NCBI GenBank assembly: GCA_027483945.1
Contig: JAIXTM010000003.1
Coordinates: 237,171-301,170, forward strand
Reading direction: 5' to 3'
DNA: 64,000 nucleotides
DNA from: Hyphomicrobiales bacterium
GTDB lineage: Bacteria > Pseudomonadota > Alphaproteobacteria > Rhizobiales > Beijerinckiaceae
Shown piece by piece: positions 11,800 to 21,701 of this stretch. A model generated the notes under the pieces. The model worked only from the letters and a program-made list of their open reading frames with translations. It did not search any database and was not told the origin of the DNA. Both the position numbers and the translations under genes were made by a program. Numbering within the stretch: the stretch's first letter is position 1; the number at the start of each line of letters is the position of its first letter.

Positions 11800-12663
11800 A
11801 TGACCGATACAGCCCGCACGGCCTTCGTGGCCGGCCTCGTCCAGATGCGATCGACGCGCGATCCTGCCCGCAACCGGGACGACGCGGTGGCCCTCGTGCG
11901 AGAGGCGGCCGACCGCGGCGCCCATTACGTGCAGACGCCGGAAATGACCTCGCTGGTGGAGCGCGACAGGGCACGCCTCTTCGCGGCGGTGGGTCCCGAG
12001 GACCAGGACCCGACGCTGGCCGCCCTGCGCGACGTCGCCCGCCAGAAAGGCATCGTGGTCCATATCGGCTCCATCGCGATCAAGGTCGGCGAGCGCATCG
12101 CCAACCGGGCCTTCGTCATCGACCCGTCCGGCTCCGTCGTCGCGCGCTACGACAAGGTCCACCTCTTCGACGTGGACCTCCCCAACGGCGAGACCTGGCG
12201 GGAATCGGCCACCTATACCGGCGGGACCGAGGCGGTCGTGGCGGCCCTGCCCTGGGGTGGGCTAGGGCTCTCGATCTGCTACGACCTGCGCTTCCCCTAC
12301 CTCTTCCGCGCCGAGGCGGATGCGGGCGCCTCCATCCTCACGGCGCCAGCCTGCTTCACGCGCCAGACCGGCGAGGCGCATTGGCACGTCCTGCAGCGCG
12401 CCCGCGCCATCGAGAACGGCGCCTTCGTCATCTCCGCCGCCCAGTGCGGAACCCATGAGGACGGGCGCGAGACCTATGGCCATTCGCTGATCGTCGATCC
12501 GTGGGGCCGGATCCTGGCCGATGCCGGAACCGAGGTCGGCGTCGCCCTGGCGGAAATCGATATGGGCCTGGTCGCAGATGCCCGCGGCCGGATCCCGACG
12601 CTCCAGCACACGCGGTCCGTGCCGGTCTCGGTGCCCGGCCTCGCCGTGCGCGGCGCCGCCTGA
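11800..12663 (+). CDS. Carbon-nitrogen hydrolase (nitrilase superfamily, Nit1/Nit2 type)
   Basis: A 287-residue amidase of the nitrilase superfamily. The catalytic triad is readable: Glu48 in TPEMTS, Lys119 in YDKVHLFD and Cys160 in SICYDLRFP. The YDKVHLFD and ICYDLRFP stretches match the Nit branch, whose members hydrolyse deaminated glutathione (a metabolite repair role). That role fits the upstream glutaredoxin, but the exact substrate is inference. The stop codon forms part of a perfect hairpin shared with the convergent chemoreceptor gene. Confidence 0.88.
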   Translation: MTDTARTAFVAGLVQMRSTRDPARNRDDAVALVREAADRGAHYVQTPEMTSLVERDRARLFAAVGPEDQDPTLAALRDVARQKGIVVHIGSIAIKVGERIANRAFVIDPSGSVVARYDKVHLFDVDLPNGETWRESATYTGGTEAVVAALPWGGLGLSICYDLRFPYLFRAEADAGASILTAPACFTRQTGEAHWHVLQRARAIENGAFVISAAQCGTHEDGRETYGHSLIVDPWGRILADAGTEVGVALAEIDMGLVADARGRIPTLQHTRSVPVSVPGLAVRGAA

Positions 12664-12676
12664 ACGCTCAGGCGGC
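12655..12676. terminator. Perfect hairpin holding both stop codons of two convergent genes
   Basis: A 9-bp perfect stem (12655-12663 with 12668-12676) and a 4-nt loop. The left arm ends with the TGA of the nitrilase gene and the right arm begins with the stop of the chemoreceptor gene; only 4 nt separate the two genes. No T tract follows on either strand, so it could be a weak bidirectional terminator or an RNA-stabilising end. Confidence 0.5.
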
Positions 12677-14125
12677 CTTCAGCGCCCGCATGAAGCTTTC
12701 GACCCGGACCTGAAGCTCGCCGGAGGCGGACTTCACCGCGGCCGAGGCCGACATCACGTCCCGCGCCGCCTGGTTCGTGTCGGCGGTCGACGTACTGGCG
12801 CTTTCGACAAAATCGCCCATCGTGCGGGCATTGCCCGCCACCAGGCCCGAGGCGGCCGAGATGTCCGCGGCGGCGGCCTGTTGCTCCACCACCGCGTTGA
12901 GGATCGCCCGTGCATGGGCATCGACGCTGACCATCGAGCCCGCCATGCCGCGCACGACCTGGGCCATGGCCTCGGAGGCGCCGCGCATCTGGGAGACATG
13001 CTCGACGATCGTGTCGACCGCCCGGTTGGTCTGGTCGGCGAGCGTCTTCACCTCCTGCGCCACGATGGCGAAGCCCCGGCCGGACTCGCCGGCCCGCGCC
13101 GCCTCGATCGTGGCGTTGAGCGCCAGGAGGTTCGTCTGGTCGGCGAAGGAGCGGATGAGGCGCACGACGCCGTCGATCTCCTTCATCACCGTTTCGTGGC
13201 GTTCCAGTTCCCGCGCCGAGGCCGAGGCGACATCGACGCCGGCCGCGGCCATTCGCGCCGCGTCGTTCATGCGCTCGGTGACCTCCGCCAGGGACTCCAC
13301 CAGCGCGCCGGCGGAGGCCGCGACGCGGGCGACCTCCTCGACCGAATTGCTGGCGCGCTCCTGCGCGTCCCGTGCCGTGCGCGTGGACGTGCTGGAAGCA
13401 ATGTCGAGCTTGGCGCTGGTCGCGTCGAGCGCGCCTGCCGTCTCGCCGATCCGGGCGACGAGGCCGGCCATGTCGGCACGGAACCGGTCGATCTCCGCCT
13501 GCAGGCCACGGCGCGCCTCCTCCTCCCGGTTGGCACGCCGGTCATGGGCCTCCGCGGCCTCGCGGGCTGCGGCCTCTGCAGCGGCGGTCTGCTCCAGGGC
13601 GGAGTCGGTCCGCGCGAAGGAACGGGCGAGCAGGGTCGTCAGGCCCACCAGCGCCACGACCTCCACCGCGACGATGCCCCCATGGAGCAGCACGCGGGAC
13701 AGGTCGGAGGCGGCGGGGAAGACTGCCGCGGGGTAGAAATGGTTGAACATGAGGTGGTGGACGACGATGAACAGCGCGCCCACGACCAGCGCCCGCCAGC
13801 AGCACCAGGCCGCGCTCATGGCCAGCAGCGCGAAGAACGACATATGCATGTCGATGACGAGCGGCGTGCCCTCGGCGAAGGCGAGGCCGAGGGCGGCCAC
13901 CGTGCACAGGCACAGCGTGTTGATGATCCGCGTCTCCGGCGCGGTGGGCGCCAGAAGCCAGGCGCCGCCCGCCGCGGCGGCGGTTCCGGCCCCGACCGCC
14001 GCGATGGCGAGCCCATGGCGCAGGCCGGCCAGGAGCGCGGCGGCGGCGATCAGCATGGAAGCACCGACCGCGAAGAGCGTCAGCCAGCGGCCGCAGACCA
14101 GACGGACCGTTTCGATCTGCGTCAT
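12668..14125 (-). CDS. Methyl-accepting chemotaxis protein with a histidine-containing membrane sensor domain
   Basis: A 485-residue chemoreceptor without a periplasmic ligand domain. Residues 1 to about 170 are a block of some six hydrophobic helices carrying unusual polar residues: His94 (IDMHMSFF), His123-His124 and Asn128 ([10 protein letters not shown]), Pro132, His148 and Glu155. A coiled coil follows, then the MCP signalling domain with its conserved hairpin ([19 protein letters not shown]). I see no obvious HAMP domain. Helix-embedded histidines suggest heme, metal or redox sensing; that is inference. The start overlaps the upstream small gene by 4 nt (ATGA), so the two are coupled. 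It probably reports to a CheA/CheW array encoded elsewhere. Confidence 0.87.
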   Translation of the reverse strand: MTQIETVRLVCGRWLTLFAVGASMLIAAAALLAGLRHGLAIAAVGAGTAAAAGGAWLLAPTAPETRIINTLCLCTVAALGLAFAEGTPLVIDMHMSFFALLAMSAAWCCWRALVVGALFIVVHHLMFNHFYPAAVFPAASDLSRVLLHGGIVAVEVVALVGLTTLLARSFARTDSALEQTAAAEAAAREAAEAHDRRANREEEARRGLQAEIDRFRADMAGLVARIGETAGALDATSAKLDIASSTSTRTARDAQERASNSVEEVARVAASAGALVESLAEVTERMNDAARMAAAGVDVASASARELERHETVMKEIDGVVRLIRSFADQTNLLALNATIEAARAGESGRGFAIVAQEVKTLADQTNRAVDTIVEHVSQMRGASEAMAQVVRGMAGSMVSVDAHARAILNAVVEQQAAAADISAASGLVAGNARTMGDFVESASTSTADTNQAARDVMSASAAVKSASGELQVRVESFMRALKAA

Positions 14126-14436
14126 GCCCGCTGCGCCTCCGCGACGGGCGCGCAGCCGAAGGCGGCGAGCGGCGACAGGACGAGGCCGCCCCGCCGCGCG
14201 ATCTCGGCCCGGAACGCCGCGTCTCCATCCCCGATCGCCACGGCGGCATAGACGCCGGACCGCAGGATCGATCCGCCGGCGCTCGCGATCAGCGCAGCGG
14301 CGTCGAGGCCGGAGAACGGCAGGACGACGACCGCGACCGGGCCGGTCGATTCCGGCAGGAGGCGTGGCGCGGCCGAGGCCACGAGGGCGATGGAAAAGGC
14401 CAGGCCGAGGAAGCCGGCGCGCAGGGAAGCGGACAT
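14122..14436 (-). CDS. Small hydrophobic-leader protein coupled to the chemoreceptor, unknown function
   Basis: A 104-residue protein I cannot assign to a named family. It starts with a hydrophobic segment (about residues 8-24) that may be a signal peptide or anchor, followed by a short alpha/beta-looking region with [10 protein letters not shown] and a lone cysteine near the end (AFGC). I chose the ATG at 14436; the frame extends to 14499 without support. Its stop overlaps the chemoreceptor start (ATGA), which argues for a shared role, perhaps as a periplasmic partner of the receptor. That role is inference. Confidence 0.7.
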   Translation of the reverse strand: MSASLRAGFLGLAFSIALVASAAPRLLPESTGPVAVVVLPFSGLDAAALIASAGGSILRSGVYAAVAIGDGDAAFRAEIARRGGLVLSPLAAFGCAPVAEAQRA

Positions 14437-14593
14437 TGCTTCAAAAGAGACCGGCTTCCGCAACAAGGGATTAACGATGCCGGCCGCAGACGCGCACACC
14501 GATCCTGCGCGATTTCAATCGTGGCCGGACTCATACTGTTCCGGCGTTGTGCCAGCGCGGGCGGGTTCAGCCACAGGTCGTATGGACGGGCCG

Positions 14594-15118
14594 TCAGGCA
14601 CGCGCCTCGGCGAGCAGAGCCTCGAGATCCAACCGCTGGGTGACCATGGCCAGCGCGCCGCTTGCGTCGCGCGGCCAATCCGCTTCGGGGCGGTCCCAAT
14701 AGAGTTCGATGCCGTTGCCGTCCGGATCGCGCAGGTAGAGCGCCTCGCTGACGCCGTGGTCGCTCGCGCCGTCGAGCGGGATACCGGCCTCGGCCAGCCG
14801 CACCAGCGCATCCGCGAGGTCGGCCCGCGTCGGGTAGAGGATGGCGACGTGGAAGAGCCCGGTCGTGCCGGGAGGCGGCGGCGAGCCACCTTTGCTCTCC
14901 CAGGTGTTGAGCCCGATATGATGATGGTAGCCGCCGGCCGACACGAAGGCGGCCTGGCTGCCATAGCGCTGCTGCAGCTCGAAGCCGAGCACGTCGCAAT
15001 AGAACGCGATGGCGCGCTCCAGATCCGCGACCTTGAGGTGGACATGCCCGATGCGGGCGCCGGCGGCGATCGAACGGGCCGCCTGCCGCGAAGCCGGATT
15101 CGGCACGGGGATGGACAT
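14594..15118 (-). CDS. VOC-family protein, catechol-2,3-dioxygenase-like
   Basis: A 174-residue protein of the vicinal oxygen chelate superfamily. Visible metal-ligand regions are GHVHLKV (24-30), the GGYHHHIGLNTW stretch (62-73) and DGNGIELYWDRP with Glu138. These recall the N-terminal half of CatE-type extradiol dioxygenases, though a single-domain protein may do something else. The ATG at 15118 has AAAGGAG upstream, so the longer reading to 15205 is not used. It lies downstream of an MBL-fold hydrolase on the same strand, with a perfect hairpin between. Confidence 0.82.
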   Translation of the reverse strand: MSIPVPNPASRQAARSIAAGARIGHVHLKVADLERAIAFYCDVLGFELQQRYGSQAAFVSAGGYHHHIGLNTWESKGGSPPPPGTTGLFHVAILYPTRADLADALVRLAEAGIPLDGASDHGVSEALYLRDPDGNGIELYWDRPEADWPRDASGALAMVTQRLDLEALLAEARA

Positions 15119-15188
15119 CGCTGGTCTCCTTTGGAGCGGGACCATAGCTTGCACCGGCATGGCGTTCACGCCCCTGACGACAAGGCGT

Positions 15189-15208
15189 GGCTTGCACGCT
15201 TGCAAGCC
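15189..15208 (-). terminator. Perfect hairpin between the MBL and VOC genes
   Basis: GGCTTGCA and TGCAAGCC form a perfect 8-bp stem around a 4-nt loop, 10 nt after the stop of the MBL-fold gene. No T tract follows on the minus strand, so it is either a weak terminator or a protein-binding palindrome upstream of the VOC gene. Confidence 0.4.
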
Positions 15209-15217
15209 GAAGCGGCC

Positions 15218-16018
15218 TTACGTGTGGTGGCCGTCAGGCACGTAGCGCCCCTGTGCCGGCAGCACGCGGTCGTCGAAATCGGCCAGCAGCGCCGAAAGGC
15301 CATCGGCCAGTTCGCGCCCCGCGAACGGCTCGCCATGGCCGGTCACCGCCAGTTCCGGGCGAAGCTCCGCCAGCCGCTCGATGGACCGGCGCGCCGCGAT
15401 CCAGTCGGGCGTGAAATAGGCCGGCGGCCCGTTGATCTCGCGCTTCTGCGTGAGGGCGCTGTAGACCGATTCCTGTTTCGTGGTGACGAAGGCGTCCCCC
15501 GCCACCAGCAGTCGGCCGGCCGTCTGGAAGAACGAGACGTGCCCCGGCGCATGTCCGGGCGTGAAGATCCAGCGCCAGCCCGCCATGCCCGGCACCGATC
15601 CGTCCTCCGGCAACGGTTGGACCCTGTCGCCGAGGTCGATCGGATCGTTGGGAAAGACGAAGGACATCATCGCCATCAGCCCCTTGCCCACGCTGGGATC
15701 CGGCGGCGGATAGGCGGCCTGGCCGGTGAGATAGGGAAGCTCGGCCGGATGGGCGTAGACCGGCGCCGGCCAGCGCTCCAGGATGGCCGGGAAGGCGCCG
15801 ATATGGTCGAAATGGCCATGCGTCAGCACGATGGCCTCGGGGCCCGCGCCGCCGAACCGATCCGCCGCGATCCTGGCCACGACATCGTCCGCGCCGGCCA
15901 TGCCGGCATCGATGAGCACCCAGGCGCCGCCCGTGTGCCAGATGTAGAAATTGGCGATGTAGTGCCGGACCCGGATCAGGTCGGGCGTGACGTCTTCCAC
16001 CGAGACTGCGAGCGACAT
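15218..16018 (-). CDS. MBL-fold metallo-hydrolase
   Basis: A 266-residue metallo-beta-lactamase fold enzyme. The zinc motif THGHFDHIG (His67, His69, Asp71, His72) is intact, followed by the FTPGHAPGH and ATGHGEP histidines. Glyoxalase II-like and lactonase-like enzymes share this layout; I cannot name the substrate. GGAAAGG lies upstream of the ATG at 16018. Its neighbours are the VOC protein downstream and ubiG upstream, all on the minus strand. A pairing of glyoxalase I-like and II-like folds is tempting, but the VOC protein looks more like a ring-cleavage relative. Confidence 0.83.
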   Translation of the reverse strand: MSLAVSVEDVTPDLIRVRHYIANFYIWHTGGAWVLIDAGMAGADDVVARIAADRFGGAGPEAIVLTHGHFDHIGAFPAILERWPAPVYAHPAELPYLTGQAAYPPPDPSVGKGLMAMMSFVFPNDPIDLGDRVQPLPEDGSVPGMAGWRWIFTPGHAPGHVSFFQTAGRLLVAGDAFVTTKQESVYSALTQKREINGPPAYFTPDWIAARRSIERLAELRPELAVTGHGEPFAGRELADGLSALLADFDDRVLPAQGRYVPDGHHT

Positions 16019-16077
16019 GGAACGGCCTTTCCGCCCCCCGGCCCCGAGGGAACGGATCGCGCCGGGACCTGTTCCGG

Positions 16078-16809
16078 TCAGCGTCGGGCGACGACCATGT
16101 AATTGACGTCGGTGTCGGAGGAGAGCGACCAGCGGTCGGCGAGCGGATTGTAGACGACGCCCGCCTCGCCATCCGGCCTCAACCCATGGGCCGCGATGGC
16201 GTCGGACAATTCGTCCGGCGTCAGGAAGCGGTTCCAGTCATGGGTGCCGCGCGGCAGCCAGCGCAGGACGTATTCGGCACCGACGATCGCGAGCGCGAAG
16301 CTCTTCAGCGTGCGGTTGAGCGTCGCCATCACGAGGAGGCCGCCGGGCTTCACCGCCGCGCAGCAGGCTCCGACGAAGGCGTCCACATCCGCCACGTGCT
16401 CCACCACCTCCATGGCGAGCACGATGTCGAAACGCTCGCCCGCCGCGACCGCGTCCTCGATCGTACCCTCCCGGAACGTGGCATCCGTATCCGTGCGCTC
16501 CGCCTGGAGGCGCGCGACCCCGATATTGGCCGGTGCCGGGTCAACGCCCGTCACGGCCGCGCCGAGCCGTGCCAGCGGCAGCGAGAGGACGCCGCCGCCG
16601 CAGCCCACATCCACCACCGACAGGCCGGCGAGCGGCGTCAGGCTCTTCGCGTCCCGGCCGAAATGCGCCGCGGCCTCGTCGCGGATATAGGCGAGCCGGA
16701 CCGGGTTGAACCGGTGCAGCACCTTCATCGGGCCCTTCGGGTCCCACCACGTCTCGGCCAGGGCCTCGAAGCGGGCGACTTCGGCGGGGTCGATCGTGGA
16801 ACCTTGCAT
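16078..16809 (-). CDS. ubiG: Ubiquinone biosynthesis O-methyltransferase
   Basis: SAM-dependent enzyme that performs the two O-methylations in ubiquinone synthesis. It is 243 residues, the usual length. The N-terminal region ETWWDPKGPMKVLHRFNPVR (residues 19-38) is a UbiG hallmark; the SAM loop VVDVGCGGG is at 65-73 and VEHV lies downstream. I chose the ATG at 16809. The same frame is open to 18186, but that extension is antisense to lysC and is a GC artefact. Ubiquinone feeds the bc1 complex encoded at 56-59 kb. It is divergent from lysC. Confidence 0.94.
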   Translation of the reverse strand: MQGSTIDPAEVARFEALAETWWDPKGPMKVLHRFNPVRLAYIRDEAAAHFGRDAKSLTPLAGLSVVDVGCGGGVLSLPLARLGAAVTGVDPAPANIGVARLQAERTDTDATFREGTIEDAVAAGERFDIVLAMEVVEHVADVDAFVGACCAAVKPGGLLVMATLNRTLKSFALAIVGAEYVLRWLPRGTHDWNRFLTPDELSDAIAAHGLRPDGEAGVVYNPLADRWSLSSDTDVNYMVVARR

Positions 16810-16861
16810 GGTCTTCGTCCGGTCTTTGCGCGTTTCGTGGCCGGTTTGCCGCCCTGCCGAA

Positions 16862-16889
16862 TTGACAGGCAGGCGAGCCTTCCTATACG
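16862..16889 (+). promoter_or_regulatory. Predicted sigma-70 type promoter of lysC
   Basis: TTGACA (16862-16867), 16 nt, then TATACG (16884-16889), leaving a leader of about 80 nt before the lysC ATG at 16975. A consensus -35 with a near-consensus -10 stands out in this GC-rich region. Confidence 0.6.
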
Positions 16890-16974
16890 CGCCTTTTCGC
16901 GCCGGGTCGCGCCCTCGGGGCTGCGGCCGTCCGGCGCGCTTGATTCCTGAGGAATGCGGGGGGACGACACAGGC

Positions 16975-18213
16975 ATGGCCCGCCTCGTCATGAAGTTCGG
17001 CGGCACGTCCGTGGCCAATATGGAGCGCATCCGCAATGTGGCCAAGCACGTCAAGCGCGAATGGGACGCCGGCAACGACGTTGCCGTGGTGGTCTCCGCC
17101 ATGTCGGGCAAGACCAACGAGCTCGTCGCCTGGGTCAAGGATGCATCGCCTCTCTACGACCCGACCGAATACGACACGGTGGTCGCCTCGGGCGAGCAGG
17201 TCACGTCCGGCCTCCTGGCGCTGGCTTTGCACGAGCTGGGGCTGAAGGCCCGCTCCTGGCAGGGCTGGCAGATCCCCATCTACGGCTCGGACGCCCACGG
17301 CGCCTCGCGCATCGTCGACATCGACGGCACCAACATCCTGGACGGCTTCGCGACGGACCGGTCCATCGCCGTCGTCTCCGGCTTCCAGGGCGTCAACCGC
17401 GAGACGAACCGCATCGTCACGCTCGGCCGCGGCGGCTCGGACACCTCCGCCGTGGCGCTCGCCGCCGCGCTCAAGGCCGACCGCTGCGACATCTATACCG
17501 ACGTGGACGGCGTCTACACGACCGATCCGCGCATCGTCTCCAAGGCCCGGCGGCTCGACCGCGTCTCCTTCGAGGAGATGCTGGAAATGGCGTCGCTCGG
17601 CGCCAAGGTGCTCCAGGTCCGCTCGGTCGAGCTCGCCATGGTGCACCGGGTGCCGACCTATGTGCGCTCCAGCTTCGACGATCCGTCGAGCCCCACCCCC
17701 GGCACCCTCATCTGCGACGAGGAGGACATCGTGGAACAGCAGATCGTCACCGGCATCGCCTATTCGAAGGACGAGGCCCAGATCACGCTCCGCCGCGTCG
17801 CCGACCAGCCGGGCGTGGCCGCCGCCATCTTCGGCCCGCTGGCTGATGCCAACATCAATGTCGACATGATCATCCAGGTCGTCTCCGACGACCAGGCGAC
17901 GACCGACATCACCTTCACCGTGCCGACCGCCGAGTTCGAGCGGGCGACCGCGATCCTCAGGAACGCCCATGACCGCATCGCCTATGCGGACCTCCAGGGC
18001 GCGACCGACGTGGTCAAGGTTTCGGCGATCGGCGTCGGAATGCGCAGCCATGCCGGCGTCGCCGCCAAGGCCTTCCGGGCCCTCGCCGACAAGGGCATTA
18101 ACATCCGCGCGATCACGACCTCGGAGATCAAGTTCTCCATCCTGATCGACGCCGCCTACACCGAATTGGCGGTCCGCACGCTCCATTCCCTGTACGGTCT
18201 CGACGCGGCCTGA
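16975..18213 (+). CDS. lysC: Aspartate kinase
   Basis: First enzyme of the aspartate pathway, making aspartyl phosphate for lysine, threonine and methionine. It is 412 residues, monofunctional. KFGGTS is at 7-12, and GRGGSDTSAVALAAAL and a DVDGVYTTDPR stretch mark the kinase domain. Two C-terminal ACT domains (about 265-412) are the likely feedback sites for lysine and threonine. I chose the ATG at 16975, where the conserved N-terminus begins; the earlier ATG at 16954 would add seven residues. Transcribed away from ubiG and followed by ptsP after 120 nt. Confidence 0.95.
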   Translation: MARLVMKFGGTSVANMERIRNVAKHVKREWDAGNDVAVVVSAMSGKTNELVAWVKDASPLYDPTEYDTVVASGEQVTSGLLALALHELGLKARSWQGWQIPIYGSDAHGASRIVDIDGTNILDGFATDRSIAVVSGFQGVNRETNRIVTLGRGGSDTSAVALAAALKADRCDIYTDVDGVYTTDPRIVSKARRLDRVSFEEMLEMASLGAKVLQVRSVELAMVHRVPTYVRSSFDDPSSPTPGTLICDEEDIVEQQIVTGIAYSKDEAQITLRRVADQPGVAAAIFGPLADANINVDMIIQVVSDDQATTDITFTVPTAEFERATAILRNAHDRIAYADLQGATDVVKVSAIGVGMRSHAGVAAKAFRALADKGINIRAITTSEIKFSILIDAAYTELAVRTLHSLYGLDAA

Positions 18214-18236
18214 CCGAAACAGGCGGCGCCGCGCGC

Positions 18237-18266
18237 TTGCCGCATCGGCACGGCCTTTGCTATGTG
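18237..18266 (+). promoter_or_regulatory. Possible sigma-70 type promoter of ptsP
   Basis: TTGCCG (18237-18242), 18 nt, then TATGTG (18261-18266), about 65 nt before the ptsP ATG. Each box deviates from consensus, so this is a tentative call. Confidence 0.3.
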
Positions 18267-18333
18267 CCTGCGGACGGACGACTCGTCCCGTTGACGAACG
18301 GCTTTTTTAAAGGCCCGCCACCGGAGCCGGCAG

Positions 18334-20607
18334 ATGAGAGGCGCTCACGGCGGTCCGCGCGTTCTGCTGCGCCGCCTCCGCGAGGTGATGGCGGAGCCGG
18401 TCAGCGCTCAGGACCGTCTCGATAAGATCGTCGTCCTGATCGCCGCCAACATGGTTGCGGAGGTCTGCTCGGTCTACGTCATGCGGGCCGACAACGACCT
18501 CGAGCTGTTCGCCACCGAGGGTCTGAACCGCGAGGCCGTGCACCGCACCACGATGAAGGCCGGCGAAGGCCTCGTCGGCCTCATCGCGAGGGAGGCCGAG
18601 CCGCTATCGCTCTCCGACGCCCAGTCCCACCCCGCCTTCTCCTACAAGCCGGAGACGGGCGAGGAGGTCTACCATTCCTTCCTCGGCGTCCCGATCCTGC
18701 GCGGCGGCAACACGCTCGGCGTCGTGGTCGTGCAGAACAAGGCCTACCGCGTCTATGCCGAGGAGGAGGTCGAGGCCCTCCAGACCACCGCCATGGTGCT
18801 CGCGGAGATGGTGGCGTCCGGCGAGCTCCAGCCGCTGGGCCTTGGCGACGAAAGCGGCGGCATCGCCGCCCGGCGCCCGCTGCACCAGACCGGAACCGCC
18901 CTGTCCGACGGCATCGGCCTCGGCCATGTCGTGCTCCACCAGCCGCGCGTCGTCATCAAGAACCTCATCGCCGAGAACCCCGAAGCCGAGCTCGCCCGGC
19001 TCGAGGCCGCCATCGCCGAGGTCCGGGCCAATGTGGACCGGCTTCTGGAGCGCGGCGACGTCGCCCATCACGGCGAGCACCGGGACGTGCTCGAGACCGT
19101 GCGCATGTTCGCCAACGACCAGGGCTGGCTGCGCCGCATCCGCGAGGTGGTGATGACGGGCCTCACCGCCGAGGCGGCGGTCGAGCGCGTCCAGTCCGAC
19201 AACCGCGCCAAGCTCATGCGCCAGACCGACCCCTATCTGCGGGAGCGGCTGCACGACCTCGACGATCTCGCCCACCGCGTCCTGCAGGCGCTGACGGGCA
19301 GCCGCATCGTGCCGCATCGCGACGCGATGCCCGACAACGCCATCGTGGTGGCGCGCGCCATGGGGCCGGCCGCCCTCCTCGACTACGAGCGCTCGCGCAT
19401 CCGCGGCCTCGTGCTGGAAGAGGGCGGGCCGACGAGCCACATCGCCATCGTCGCGCGCGCGCTCGGCATCCCCGCCGTGTCCGAGGTCGCCAACGTGACC
19501 GGCCTGGTGGAAGCCGGCGACGCCATCATCGTCGACGGCGCCGCCGGCGAGATCCAGGTGCGCCCGCCGGCCGACATCGAGGCGGCCTATGCCGAGAAGG
19601 CGCGCATGCGCGCCCGCAAGCAGGAGCAGTACCGCGCCCTGCGCGACGTGGCGCCCCTCACCCGCGACGGGCAGCGCATCGCGCTCAACATCAATGCGGG
19701 CCTGCTGGTGGACGTGCCGCATCTGGACGATGCGGGGGCGGAAGGCGTCGGCCTGTTCCGCACCGAGCTGCAATTCATGATCTCCCACCGGCTGCCGACG
19801 ACCAGCGAGCAGCAGAGCCTGTACACCCAGGTTCTGACCATGGCTGGCGAGCGGCCCGTCACCTTCCGCACGCTCGACATCGGCGGCGACAAGAAGCTGC
19901 CCTACATGGATGCGGTCGAGGAGGAGAACCCCGCCCTCGGCTGGCGCGCCATCCGCATCGGCCTCGACCGGCCGGGCCTCCTGCGCAGCCAGATCCGCGC
20001 GCTGCTGCGCGCCGGCGCCGGACGGCCGCTGAAGATCATGTTCCCGATGATCGGGGCGGCCTGGGAGTTCGACGAGGCCAAGGCGGTGGTCAACCGCGAG
20101 ATGGCGCATCTGGAGCGCCACGGCTACCCGGTTCCGGCTTCGCTTCAGCTCGGCGTCATGGTCGAGATCCCCTCCCTGGTGCACCAGATCGGCGAGATCG
20201 CGGCGCGGGCCGACTTCCTGTCGGTCGGCTCCAACGACCTGATGCAGTATCTCTTCGCCGTCGACCGGGAAAACCGGCGCGTCGCCAACCGCTTCGACAC
20301 GCTCTCCCCCGCCATGCTCCGCACGCTGAAGGCGATCGTTGACGGCGCCGGGCCCCATGGCTGTCCGGTCACCCTATGCGGCGAGATGGGCGGCAAGCCG
20401 ATCGAGGCGATGGCCCTCATCGCGCTCGGCTACCGCGCGCTTTCCATGTCACCCGCCTCCGTGGGTCCGGTGAAGGCGATGCTGCTCAAGCTCGACGCCA
20501 CCGACGCGGCGCGGCATCTGGACGGACTTTTGTCCGCCGACGGATGCGCCACGACGCTGCGGCCGCAGCTCCTCGCCTATGCCGAAGCCCGCGGCATCCC
20601 GGTCTAG
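18334..20607 (+). CDS. ptsP: PTS-Ntr enzyme I (phosphoenolpyruvate-protein phosphotransferase PtsP)
   Basis: First component of the nitrogen-related phosphotransferase relay; it passes phosphate from PEP to an NPr/HPr protein. It is 757 residues. An N-terminal GAF domain covers about 25-150, the sensor that sets EI-Ntr apart from sugar enzyme I. The PEP-utiliser region follows, with active-site His369 in [13 protein letters not shown] and the TIM-barrel domain ([24 protein letters not shown]). GGAGCC stands ahead of the ATG. No HPr or EIIA gene is nearby. The relay is known to respond to glutamine and nitrogen status and to affect K+ transport. prfA starts 11 nt downstream. Confidence 0.93.
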   Translation: MRGAHGGPRVLLRRLREVMAEPVSAQDRLDKIVVLIAANMVAEVCSVYVMRADNDLELFATEGLNREAVHRTTMKAGEGLVGLIAREAEPLSLSDAQSHPAFSYKPETGEEVYHSFLGVPILRGGNTLGVVVVQNKAYRVYAEEEVEALQTTAMVLAEMVASGELQPLGLGDESGGIAARRPLHQTGTALSDGIGLGHVVLHQPRVVIKNLIAENPEAELARLEAAIAEVRANVDRLLERGDVAHHGEHRDVLETVRMFANDQGWLRRIREVVMTGLTAEAAVERVQSDNRAKLMRQTDPYLRERLHDLDDLAHRVLQALTGSRIVPHRDAMPDNAIVVARAMGPAALLDYERSRIRGLVLEEGGPTSHIAIVARALGIPAVSEVANVTGLVEAGDAIIVDGAAGEIQVRPPADIEAAYAEKARMRARKQEQYRALRDVAPLTRDGQRIALNINAGLLVDVPHLDDAGAEGVGLFRTELQFMISHRLPTTSEQQSLYTQVLTMAGERPVTFRTLDIGGDKKLPYMDAVEEENPALGWRAIRIGLDRPGLLRSQIRALLRAGAGRPLKIMFPMIGAAWEFDEAKAVVNREMAHLERHGYPVPASLQLGVMVEIPSLVHQIGEIAARADFLSVGSNDLMQYLFAVDRENRRVANRFDTLSPAMLRTLKAIVDGAGPHGCPVTLCGEMGGKPIEAMALIALGYRALSMSPASVGPVKAMLLKLDATDAARHLDGLLSADGCATTLRPQLLAYAEARGIPV

Positions 20608-20618
20608 GCATAGGGACC

Positions 20619-21701
20619 ATGTCAGACATCGTGCTGCCCGACCGCAAGCTCGACGCCATTGTCGACCGTCACAGGCTGATCGAGGCCGAACTCGCCGCCG
20701 GCCCCGCCGCGGACAAGCTGGTCGCGCTGTCGCGGGAATTGTCCGAGCTGGAGCCGGTGGTGAAGACCATCGACGCTTACCGCGCCGCCCTGCGCGAGGT
20801 GGCGGACCTGGAGGCCATGGCCGCCGCCCCCGACACGGACGCGGAGATGCGGACCCTCGCCGAGGAAGAGCGCCCCGAAGCCCTCGCCCGCCGCGATACG
20901 CTCGCGCGGGAGGTGCAGCTCGCGCTCCTGCCCAGGGACGCGGCGGACGAGAAGAGCGCGATTCTGGAGATCCGGGCAGGTACCGGCGGTGACGAGGCGG
21001 CCCTCTTCGCCGGCGACCTCTTCCGCATGTATTCGCGCTATGCCGACGCAAGGCGCTGGGTTGTCGAGGTCCTGTCGGTGAGCGAAGGCACGGCGGGCGG
21101 CTACAAGGAAATTGTCGCGGAGGTCCGGGGCCGCGGCGTCTTCGCCAGGCTGAAATTCGAATCCGGCGTCCATCGCGTTCAGCGTGTGCCGGCGACGGAG
21201 ACGCAGGGGCGTATCCACACCTCGGCGGCGACAGTCGCGGTCCTGCCCGAGGCGGAAGACGTGGACGTGGCCGTCAACGAGGCGGACCTGAAGATCGACA
21301 CGATGCGCGCGCAGGGGGCTGGCGGCCAGCACGTCAACAAGACGGAATCGGCGATCCGCATCACCCACCTGCCCACGGGCACCGTGGTCTTTGTCCAGGA
21401 CGAGCGCTCCCAGCACAAGAACCGGGCCCGGGCCATGGCCCTGCTGAAGGCGCGCCTCTATGACGCCGAGCGCCAGCGAGCCGACGCCGCCCGCGCAGCG
21501 GACCGGCGGGCGCAGGTCGGGTCGGGCGACCGTTCCGAGCGCATCCGCACCTATAATTTCCCTCAGGGACGCCTGACCGACCACCGGATCAACCTGACGC
21601 TCTACAAGCTCGACCAGGTGATGGAAGGCGATCTGGACGATGTCGTCGACGCGCTGACCGCCGAGCACCAGGCAGCCCTGCTTGCCGAGAGCGCCGCGTG
21701 A
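20619..21701 (+). CDS. prfA: Peptide chain release factor 1
   Basis: Class I release factor recognising UAA and UAG, 360 residues. The codon-recognition PAT motif is seen in [10 protein letters not shown], and the GGQ catalytic motif is at 235-237 ([12 protein letters not shown]), close to the E. coli position. [17 protein letters not shown] near the C-terminus is typical. I chose the ATG at 20619; the open frame begins inside ptsP. Its stop overlaps the GTG of prmC, whose product methylates this GGQ, so enzyme and substrate are co-translated. Confidence 0.96.
   Translation: MSDIVLPDRKLDAIVDRHRLIEAELAAGPAADKLVALSRELSELEPVVKTIDAYRAALREVADLEAMAAAPDTDAEMRTLAEEERPEALARRDTLAREVQLALLPRDAADEKSAILEIRAGTGGDEAALFAGDLFRMYSRYADARRWVVEVLSVSEGTAGGYKEIVAEVRGRGVFARLKFESGVHRVQRVPATETQGRIHTSAATVAVLPEAEDVDVAVNEADLKIDTMRAQGAGGQHVNKTESAIRITHLPTGTVVFVQDERSQHKNRARAMALLKARLYDAERQRADAARAADRRAQVGSGDRSERIRTYNFPQGRLTDHRINLTLYKLDQVMEGDLDDVVDALTAEHQAALLAESAA

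Noticed and set aside
16810..18186. Upstream extension of ubiG by some 460 residues
   Set aside because: It is antisense to lysC, has no motif, and UbiG is complete from the ATG at 16809.
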